Origin: Comamonas testosteroni
Lineage (GTDB): Bacteria; Pseudomonadota; Gammaproteobacteria; Burkholderiales; Burkholderiaceae_C
Length of the DNA: 64,000 nucleotides
Assembly: GCF_030505195.1 (NCBI RefSeq)
Contig: NZ_CP129672.1
Coordinates: 620,001-684,000, forward strand
Reading direction: 5' to 3'
The translations under genes and the position numbers were made by a program. Shown piece after piece: positions 16,491 through 23,789 of the stretch. Within the stretch, counting starts at the first letter, position 1; each line of letters begins with the position of its first letter. The notes beneath the pieces were generated by a model. The model was not told the DNA's origin. It saw only the letters and a list, made by a program, of their open reading frames with translations, and ran no database searches.

Positions 16491-19073
16491 TCACACCTTG
16501 GCCGCAGCCGCATCAAAATCGGTAGTTGCCTGGGCCTGGCCCATCAGCGCCTGAGGCAGATTCAAGCCCAGCAGCTCATTGAGCACGGGCAAGGCCAGCA
16601 AGGCACGCGACTCATCCCAGGGAGCGGCATCGTCCGCGGCGCCCATGGCGGGACCCGGTGCCGCAGCGCCTCCGACAGGCGTTCGCTTGACCTTGTCGCC
16701 CAGGCTTTGCCGCTCGTGATTGCTAAAGGCCGAGAAGCTGCGCCGCACCAGCGGCAGAATCTGTGCAAACTGCACCTCGCCCAGAGCGCTGAGCCAGGCA
16801 TCGACGGCCCCCCAGATGGACTCGTCATGCAGCAGCACCAGCGCCTGCTGGTTCAGAAAACCGTCCAGCCAGGCCGCCACATCCATGGGGGCCGCACCCA
16901 GCGAAAGATTGCGGTTGAACTGACGCACGATTTCAGCGCTTTCCAGCAACTGCTCGTCCAGCAGCAAGCGGCAGGCCATGCCGCGCAGCAGCGCCGCTGC
17001 GGCATCCCCCATGGCCAGGCTGCGCAGTGCCAAGCGCCAGGCATCCACCGCCTGCTGCGCCTGGCCGTCGCTGGTTCGCAGCCGCAGTGCCTCGTGCGCC
17101 GCCAGCACCTTGGTCTTCATGGCGGCCGCCGCATCCTCATCCATGGCCATGCAGGCCACGGGCAAGCCGATGGCAGCGCGCAGCACCAGCGAATCGATCA
17201 CGCCGGCCAGCAGCGCCGTATCCGTCTGGCGCACACTGCCATAGCGATAGACATTGGCCAGCGGCGGCAAGGCCTGCAACAGCTGGCCCACATCGCCCGT
17301 GGTGGCTGCACGCTGGGCCAGCGTGGCGATCAGGGCCTCGACCAGCTGCGGCAAATCGGCCAGCAACGCATCGTCGATGGCCTGCGCGATTTCGGGCAGC
17401 GAGGTCTCGGGCGTCAGGCGGGCTCGCAGCTTGGCCGTGGCTGCCTGGGCCACGGTCGCGCCGTGTACGCTGGCCTCGATGATGCGCACCGCCAGCTCGG
17501 GCTCCCACTGCAGCTGCCAGCTTTCGCGGAAAGTGCCTCGATTGCGCTGGGCATCGGTGGCGCGCGCGCCCCAGTCAATGCCGAGCAGGCGCAGACGATG
17601 CAGAAAATGGCTGCGTGCCAGATCCGTATCCTTGCGCAAATCCAGCGCCAGCAGCTTGCTGGCCGCCTCGGGCTTGAGACGCAGCGACTTCTGCTGCTGC
17701 TCGATATCACGCTGCAGCGGCACCTGGGGAACATCGGCAGGCACCTGGCCCAGCACATGACCGACGGTCAGTTCCTCCTCGATCAACCTGAGCGATGCGT
17801 CATCGCCCATGCAGATCACGGTGACGATGGCCTCGTTGATTTCGTCCAGGCCAGGCATGGGCTGACCGCGCAGCGCCGCCAGACTCTCGGACAGCCGCGT
17901 GGCCTCGATGATGTGAGCGCTGGAGCAGTCCAGATCCTTGTCGCGCAGCAGATGGGCCACGCGCGTCAGCCAGCCCGCTGTGCGCAGCGTGGCCGGAGAA
18001 ACCACATTTTTGATAGCTGCTTTCTCTTTACCATCAAGCATTTGAGGCTGATTTGACTCCAAATCCGGAGGCGGCTGATAGCACTGCCACAGATGCTGGT
18101 ACCAGCCCGGCGAAGTCACGCCAGCGCCATAGCCGCTGCTGCTGGCCAGGTTGCGATAAGTCCAGGGAGCCCAGGTCGCAAGCACCTTGGCCTTGGGCAA
18201 GCCTTTGAGCAAAGCACTGTCGGCCTTGGCCGTCACGCTGGCCTTGAGCGCCGGCACATGCCAGGCACCGCAGACCACGGCAATGCGCTGGTGACCGGCC
18301 TTGGTCGCCTCGCGAATGCACTGGCGCATATGGGCTTCGCGCAGTGCTTCGCGCTTCATGTATTCCTCGCCGCGCCAATGTTCGCCGTCCTTGGCCAGCT
18401 CTTCGCGAGCTGCCGCCATCACCTCGCCAATGCTTTCAAACAGTGCTTCGCTGTCGCCTCGCTCCTCGACCAGACGGTTCCACCAGCTCTCGCCATCGTC
18501 AAAGCCTGCGGCATGGGCCAGCCAGTCCAGCGGATCGCGGTGCAGGTGCCGCGAGGCCGATGGCGGGAGATCCTGCTGCAGCTCATGCTCGTCGCCGTCC
18601 TGCATATCGGCCAGCGTCGTGGCCTGCGCTCCATCCGGCGCTTCTGCGGCTGCCTGCTCGGAGTCCGGAACAGCCTCCAACAGCACAGCGTCCTCGGCTG
18701 CCTGAGCCGCCTTCTTCAGCGCTTCGCGTCGCGCAAACTCGATGGCCATGCCATGGGTCTGGGGCAGGTCAATAAAGCGGGTTGCAACACTCCGGCGACT
18801 GGCCCACTGCAATGCCTGCCACTCGGGTGAGAACTCGGCAAACGGATAGAACGCGGCCTGGCTGGGCTCGTCCTGCATATAGACCAGCATGGCCACGGGC
18901 GGGCGCAGCTCGGCGCTTTGCAGCATGGGCAGCAGCGCCTCCCCCTCGGGCGGACCTTCCACCAGCAGGCAATCGGGCTGCAAGGCCTCAAGCGCCTGCA
19001 GCAGACTGCGAGCGCAGCCCGGGCCGTGGTGGCGTATGCCGAAGAAATGGACGTTGTCAGCGGAAGTGGCCAT
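16491..19073 (-). CDS. DUF5682 protein with TIKI/TraB-like GxxH motifs
   Basis: This 860-residue protein has an N-terminal region (about 1-290) and a long helical C-terminal region. The N-terminal region opens VHFFGIRHHGPGCARSLLQA (GxxH at 12-15), then DCLLVEGPPEGE (Glu39), and later REAHMRQCIREA followed by IAVVCGAWHVPALKA (GxxH at 269-272). Two GxxH motifs plus a conserved Glu and Arg are the signature of TIKI/TraB-type putative metalloproteases. A low-complexity acidic stretch (about 125-170) separates them. The C-terminal 500 residues look like helical repeats. It is a fixed member of the MoxR module; the enzymatic role is inferred. Confidence 0.8.
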   Translation of the reverse strand: MATSADNVHFFGIRHHGPGCARSLLQALEALQPDCLLVEGPPEGEALLPMLQSAELRPPVAMLVYMQDEPSQAAFYPFAEFSPEWQALQWASRRSVATRFIDLPQTHGMAIEFARREALKKAAQAAEDAVLLEAVPDSEQAAAEAPDGAQATTLADMQDGDEHELQQDLPPSASRHLHRDPLDWLAHAAGFDDGESWWNRLVEERGDSEALFESIGEVMAAAREELAKDGEHWRGEEYMKREALREAHMRQCIREATKAGHQRIAVVCGAWHVPALKASVTAKADSALLKGLPKAKVLATWAPWTYRNLASSSGYGAGVTSPGWYQHLWQCYQPPPDLESNQPQMLDGKEKAAIKNVVSPATLRTAGWLTRVAHLLRDKDLDCSSAHIIEATRLSESLAALRGQPMPGLDEINEAIVTVICMGDDASLRLIEEELTVGHVLGQVPADVPQVPLQRDIEQQQKSLRLKPEAASKLLALDLRKDTDLARSHFLHRLRLLGIDWGARATDAQRNRGTFRESWQLQWEPELAVRIIEASVHGATVAQAATAKLRARLTPETSLPEIAQAIDDALLADLPQLVEALIATLAQRAATTGDVGQLLQALPPLANVYRYGSVRQTDTALLAGVIDSLVLRAAIGLPVACMAMDEDAAAAMKTKVLAAHEALRLRTSDGQAQQAVDAWRLALRSLAMGDAAAALLRGMACRLLLDEQLLESAEIVRQFNRNLSLGAAPMDVAAWLDGFLNQQALVLLHDESIWGAVDAWLSALGEVQFAQILPLVRRSFSAFSNHERQSLGDKVKRTPVGGAAAPGPAMGAADDAAPWDESRALLALPVLNELLGLNLPQALMGQAQATTDFDAAAAKV

Positions 19074-19126
19074 GGGCTCGATCAGCAGTCACAGGAGAAA
19101 AGAATGGGAAAGTCCCGGGAAGTACG

Positions 19127-20209
19127 TCAGATCTGCTCGCGGCAGGCGCGGTACAGATCCTTCCAGTCGCTACGCTCCTTGACCACTGTTTCCAGATATT
19201 CCTTCCACACCACCGTGTCCTGCACCGGGTCCTTGATCACAGCTCCCAGCAGGCCCGAGGCCACATCGGCCGCGCGCAGCACTCCATCGCCGAAATGGCC
19301 GGCCAGCGCCATGCCGCTGTTGATGACCGAGATGGCTTCCGCCGTGGACAGCGTGGAGCTGGGCGACTTCACGCGCACGGTCTTGCCATCCTCGGTCTGG
19401 CCGTGGCGCAGCTCGCGGAAGATCTGCACCACACGGCGCACCTCCTGCAGCGCGGGCGGCTCGGTTGGCAGCTGCAGCGCCCTCCCCTGCTCGGCCACGC
19501 GCTTGGTGACGATCTGCACCTCCTCGTCTTGCGAGGCCGGTACAGGCAGCACAACGGTGTTGAAGCGGCGCTTCAGGGCGCTAGACAGCTCGTTGACACC
19601 CTTGTCGCGGTTATTGGCCGTGGCAATGACCGAAAAGCCCTGCACGGCCTGGAACTCCATGGACAGCTCCGGCACAGGCAGCGTCTTTTCGGACAGCACC
19701 GTGATCAGCGTGTCCTGCACATCGGCGGGAATACGTGTGAGCTCCTCGATGCGCGCGATCTTGCCCAGCTTCATGGCATTGACCAGTGGACTGGGAATCA
19801 GCGCCTTCTCGGACGGGCCATGGGCCAGCAACTGGGCATAGTTCCAGCCATAGCGCAGTTGCTCCTCACTGGTGCCGGCAGTGCCCTGGATCAGCATGGT
19901 CGAATCGCCGCTCACGGCCGCCGAAAGATGCTCGGACACCCAGGATTTGGCCGTGCCTGGCACGCCGTACAGCAACAAGGCACGGTCGGTGGCCAGCGTG
20001 GACACGGCAATCTCCATCAGACGCGAATTGCCGATGTATTTCGGGCTGAGCTCAAAGCCGTTGCTGAGCTTGCCTCCCATCAGATACTGAAGCACGGCCC
20101 AGGGCGAGAGCTTCCAGTTTGGCGGGCGCGGACGATCGTCCACCTTCTGCAGGGCATCGAGTTCTTCGGCAAATTGCACCTCGGCGTGCTGACGTAGTAC
20201 TTGGCTCAT
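19127..20209 (-). CDS. MoxR-family AAA+ ATPase
   Basis: This is a 360-residue AAA+ protein. Walker A is YGVPGTAKSW (82-89), sensor 1 is VIATANNRDKG, and the arginine-finger region is LSSALKRRFN. The Walker B position reads GKIARIEELTRIP (150-162), with Glu155-Glu156 where most MoxR proteins have Asp-Glu, a change that may slow ATP hydrolysis. The C-terminal lid is helical and short. MoxR proteins act with VWA partners in maturation or remodelling of protein complexes (RavA-ViaA, NorQ-NorD, CbbQ-CbbO). Its VWA partner here is two genes downstream. Confidence 0.9.
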   Translation of the reverse strand: MSQVLRQHAEVQFAEELDALQKVDDRPRPPNWKLSPWAVLQYLMGGKLSNGFELSPKYIGNSRLMEIAVSTLATDRALLLYGVPGTAKSWVSEHLSAAVSGDSTMLIQGTAGTSEEQLRYGWNYAQLLAHGPSEKALIPSPLVNAMKLGKIARIEELTRIPADVQDTLITVLSEKTLPVPELSMEFQAVQGFSVIATANNRDKGVNELSSALKRRFNTVVLPVPASQDEEVQIVTKRVAEQGRALQLPTEPPALQEVRRVVQIFRELRHGQTEDGKTVRVKSPSSTLSTAEAISVINSGMALAGHFGDGVLRAADVASGLLGAVIKDPVQDTVVWKEYLETVVKERSDWKDLYRACREQI

Positions 20210-20245
20210 GATGACTTTCGGTTGAATGCAGAAAAAATCGAAGGC

Positions 20246-22003
20246 TTAGGCGCTCAGTGCGGCATGCAGGGCCAGGCGCAGATCGACGATACGGTTGAGT
20301 TGCTCGAGCACGCGCTCGTCATCCCAGGGACGCAGACGGGCGCGCTCCAGCCTCGCCTGTTGTTCGGGCGTCAGGGCGCTTTCCGCAGCCACTGCGGCGG
20401 CCTCTTCGGCCGCATCGGCCACCTTGGATACCAGCTTTTTCCAGAGCCCGGCCAGCCCTGCCGGGGCTGCTGCCTCGGGATGCTGCTGCGGCACGGCAAG
20501 TTCCTCCACTTGTGCTGGCTGACGCCAGAGTCGCACAAAGCGCGACAGAACGGTCGGATGCAGTCGGCGCGCACAGGCCAGCACGGCCTGATCGCCCTGC
20601 CAGCTATGCCAGTTGCCTGTGGCCTGCTTGCCGCCCAGCGCCTTGTCCAGAGCGTCCATCAGTTGCTCAGACATGGATTGAGAAAACACGCCAACCACCG
20701 GCATGCTGCTCTCGATGGTGTTGATGCGGTCCACCAGGCTTCCCTTGGCCTGCTGCAACTGCGCCTGCCATAGCGCCTCGCGCTCGTGCTGGCTCAGCCG
20801 TTCCAGCAGGGCCGGCAGCAGCGCTCCAGCCCGAGCATCGCGCTCCATGGTCTGCAACAGTGCAATCCAGCGCACATCGGGCTGATCGCGCAGGGCCGCC
20901 AGCCAGCCCTGGCGCAAAGCGGTCTTCCAGTCGCTGCGGCGGCTCCAGTCCCAGAGCTGCTCGGGCGTCATCTCCAGGGTCTGCAGCCAGAAATCGATGG
21001 ACGCAAGCTCCACCATCTGCTGCAGCCACCAGGCTTTCACGCCCTTGATATAAGCGGGCGGTTGCAGCGCAATGCCGTCGCGCTCCCAGTCCTTGCTGCC
21101 CTCCTCGGGCGGCTCGATCTGCCATTCCCCCTTGGCATTGCGGCTCAGCATGGACTGCAGCCAGCCCGTGATACGCAGGCTGTGCGCACTTTGCGGCAGA
21201 CGCGAGAGCAGACGGGCCGCGTTCTCACGCACCTCCTTGCTGCGATCGGTCAGCAGCCTTTCCAGCAGCGGCTCGTCCGCCATGGACAGTCCAACGCCCA
21301 GGGCCAGCACCATGGGCGCACGCTCCTTGGCATTGAGCTCCTTCAAGCTGGCTTCCAGTCTGGCGCGCGCCTGGTCTGCATCGGTCTCACGCTCGCTGTG
21401 CAGCAGCGCCACACGCTGCTCGATGGAGCCCTCCTGCCAGATCAGCTCGGCATTGGCCGTCTCCTGCACGCCGCTGGCATAGCTCCATTGCGGGTTAAGC
21501 CCGGCCAGCCAGCGTCCTCGCTCTCCCAGCACCGGCGTCAGCCAGGTACGCAACTCCACCGAGCGGCGCCCCTCGTTCAAAGCCTCGACCAGGAGCGCAT
21601 AAGGCAAGCGCTGTCCAGCCTGATCGAGGGCGTGAAACATCGGAGCCAGCATGCTCTCGGGCCCATGCTGCAGCACATCACGCATCAGACCATGCAAGCG
21701 CTCATCATCGGGCGCACGGCGAGACTCGTCGGCAGGCAATGCCGGGGAGCTCAAAGGTGCGCTGAGCCGAATCTGCGCACCGGGTTGCCAGCCCGCGCGC
21801 TCCAAGACGGCGGCGACGGCACTGGCCCTCAGCACCTGTGCAGCCGTTGATGCAGCCGGCTGCAGCCAGGCGGCTTGCATGGCTTGCAGACCGGCGCTGG
21901 CTGCGGCATCGACCTGCGCGGTCAACACCGCAGGCACGGCCAGCCTGTCCGCGCCGACAAGACTTGACTGCTGCAGCGCAGCCCATAAATTGGCGCTGCT
22001 CAT
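20246..22003 (-). CDS. DUF5691 protein, helical-repeat scaffold
   Basis: The 585-residue protein starts at ATG 22003 with AAGGAGAG before it and overlaps the SWIM gene by four bases (ATGA). It is rich in Leu, Trp and Ala, with HEAT-like repeats visible around LLERLLTDRSKEVRENAARLLSRLPQSAHS. Other recurrent features are NPQWSYA and WEREGIALQPP-like DWERDGIALQPPAYIKGVKAWWL. No catalytic motif is seen. The pattern and context match the DUF5691 family, which is found with SWIM, MoxR, DUF5682 and VWA genes. The likely role is a scaffold or adaptor, an inference from repeats only. Confidence 0.75.
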   Translation of the reverse strand: MSSANLWAALQQSSLVGADRLAVPAVLTAQVDAAASAGLQAMQAAWLQPAASTAAQVLRASAVAAVLERAGWQPGAQIRLSAPLSSPALPADESRRAPDDERLHGLMRDVLQHGPESMLAPMFHALDQAGQRLPYALLVEALNEGRRSVELRTWLTPVLGERGRWLAGLNPQWSYASGVQETANAELIWQEGSIEQRVALLHSERETDADQARARLEASLKELNAKERAPMVLALGVGLSMADEPLLERLLTDRSKEVRENAARLLSRLPQSAHSLRITGWLQSMLSRNAKGEWQIEPPEEGSKDWERDGIALQPPAYIKGVKAWWLQQMVELASIDFWLQTLEMTPEQLWDWSRRSDWKTALRQGWLAALRDQPDVRWIALLQTMERDARAGALLPALLERLSQHEREALWQAQLQQAKGSLVDRINTIESSMPVVGVFSQSMSEQLMDALDKALGGKQATGNWHSWQGDQAVLACARRLHPTVLSRFVRLWRQPAQVEELAVPQQHPEAAAPAGLAGLWKKLVSKVADAAEEAAAVAAESALTPEQQARLERARLRPWDDERVLEQLNRIVDLRLALHAALSA

Positions 22004-23412
22004 GACATCTCTCCTTGGTTCTGCCAGATGGGGGACAAGGCTTGGCTCTGAGCATCCTGCTGCCACGCACTGAGCAAGCGCCAGCGCCCCAGTTGCGGCC
22101 CGGACTCCCACTCGCCAAACAGGGCCAAAGGCGTGCCGCCGCTTAGCGCCAGCAGCCGCCAGGCTTCGTCATCGGCAATCACCGCCGGCACCGGCGCCGG
22201 CTGGCTCTGCCCTGTGGGCCAGCCCACCAGCCATTGCCCCTCGGCATACAGCAGCTGGGCATTCGCACACCACAGCGGCTGCACCGGCTGCAGCGCATTG
22301 GCGGCAATGCGCTCGCCCAGTTGCAGCAACGGTTTGCCCAAAGCCTTGAGCGTCAGGGCTGCAGCATCGCAGTTGTCGAGTGCTTCAGCCGCATTGACGG
22401 CGACCGCCCGCAGGCTCGCTCTGCCAGGATAGAAGCTCAAGGCTGTGCGATAGGCTCCGCCGCTCACCCAGGCCATCTCGAAACCGCGCCCGCCCTGGGC
22501 ATAGTCCAGCAGCAGGGCCGCGCGGCCGGTATTGAGGCCCTGCAACCAGACGCGGCGCTCCAGCAGGCGACCCTCGCGCTCGATCAGGCGCTGGCCCAGC
22601 ACCCGCCAATCGTCGCTGATGGTCTCGCCACGGGCCTGTACTTCAGCCTTGTCCATGGGCCAGCCCAGGGCAGCCATGACGTCGGCCTTCACCTCGGGGC
22701 TCAGCGAATCACGCCGCTGCACCGCGTCCACCAGCAGCTGCCAATGGCCAAGCTGCACCAGCAGGTCACGCGGCCAGGTCGGGTGGCTGTCCACCAGCTC
22801 CCAGGCTTCCTTGATACGCGCGGCCATGCCCGTGGCCTGGGCATCGACCATGCGTGCCGCCATGGTGTTCCAGTGCTGGCGCGTCTGGCTGTCGCCGGCC
22901 TGATTGGCCAGGCCGGTGCGCACCATGTCCTGCATCCATAGTGACAGCTCCTGCATGCCGCCAGCAACCTTGTCCCAGCGTTTGTCCTCGCGCTTGGCCT
23001 GCTGTCTGGCCAGAGCCTCCTGATCCGCCACTGGCGCAGCGGCAATGGCGGCAGCCTTGGCCTCTTTCTGCTCGGCTTTTTGCAGACGACCACCCAGCCA
23101 GTTGCTGACCCATTCCGGAGGCTCGCCGCCCTCTGGCACCTGCCCGCCTGCGCGCAGCAGCATCAGCGCCAGCCCGTGCTTGCAGGGGAACTTGCGGCTG
23201 GGGCAGGAGCACTTGAAGGCCGGCCCGCTCAGATCCACCTGAGTCTGATACGGCTTGCTGCCGCTGCCCTGGCATTCCCCCCAGACCGCAGCATCATTGC
23301 TGCCTGTGTTCGGCCATTTGCTCAGGGACTGCAGTCCCTTGGCCGCCTTGGATGACGCAGCATCCGGCGACAGTGCCAAAACTTCTGCTTCCGTTGCTAA
23401 TACACGCGACAC
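22000..23412 (-). CDS. SWIM zinc-finger protein, first gene of the MoxR module
   Basis: This 470-residue protein has a SWIM motif near its N terminus: FKCSCPSRKFPCKHGLALML, with Cys68, Cys70, Cys77 and His79 as the zinc ligands. The rest is helical with several Trp-rich stretches and a region that resembles a binding platform. A GGGAG RBS lies just before; the start is GTG 23412 or the adjacent TTG 23415. The SWIM finger suggests nucleic-acid or protein binding. It is the promoter-proximal gene of the five-gene operon, so its product may define the target or the sensor of the module. Confidence 0.85.
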   Translation of the reverse strand: MSRVLATEAEVLALSPDAASSKAAKGLQSLSKWPNTGSNDAAVWGECQGSGSKPYQTQVDLSGPAFKCSCPSRKFPCKHGLALMLLRAGGQVPEGGEPPEWVSNWLGGRLQKAEQKEAKAAAIAAAPVADQEALARQQAKREDKRWDKVAGGMQELSLWMQDMVRTGLANQAGDSQTRQHWNTMAARMVDAQATGMAARIKEAWELVDSHPTWPRDLLVQLGHWQLLVDAVQRRDSLSPEVKADVMAALGWPMDKAEVQARGETISDDWRVLGQRLIEREGRLLERRVWLQGLNTGRAALLLDYAQGGRGFEMAWVSGGAYRTALSFYPGRASLRAVAVNAAEALDNCDAAALTLKALGKPLLQLGERIAANALQPVQPLWCANAQLLYAEGQWLVGWPTGQSQPAPVPAVIADDEAWRLLALSGGTPLALFGEWESGPQLGRWRLLSAWQQDAQSQALSPIWQNQGEMS

Positions 23413-23789
23413 CAATGTCTCCCGTCCCGAATCAACGCTATATCTTGATAGTTCGAGGCGCTAATGCACCAAGGGCGAGTGCGAGACTCTCCTCGGAAAA
23501 CCTCGTCCGCGCTTTGCTGAAGCTGTGCTTTCAACGCGGAAAAAACTGTGGTTTGACAGACCGCGCAGACCTTTGCGCGCAGTACGTCAGCCTATCATCG
23601 CCATGGCACTGTGCCGATGAAAACGTGCAAAAAATCAGAACACAAAGGAGCTTGGTGACATGCATCAACCGGCTTCCTCGCCGAGCTTCGGCACCGCTGT
23701 TCCCGGCGAACATTGAGTCCGCCGATGCTCCTGCAGATGCAAGTACCGACTCCGCCGCATTCAAGCCACGGCATCCTCGATACTTTTGC
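23413..23789. other. Noncoding stretch between the MoxR module and the TonB receptor
   Basis: These 377 bases hold the promoter side of the minus-strand SWIM operon and the end of the minus-strand receptor gene. No convincing gene, hairpin terminator or known operator was found. Frames open here have atypical composition and no RBS. Confidence 0.4.

Noticed and set aside
16473..18056. Long plus-strand frames antisense to the DUF5682 gene
   Set aside because: Gln/His/Arg-rich translations with no motif, opposite a gene with clear conserved motifs.
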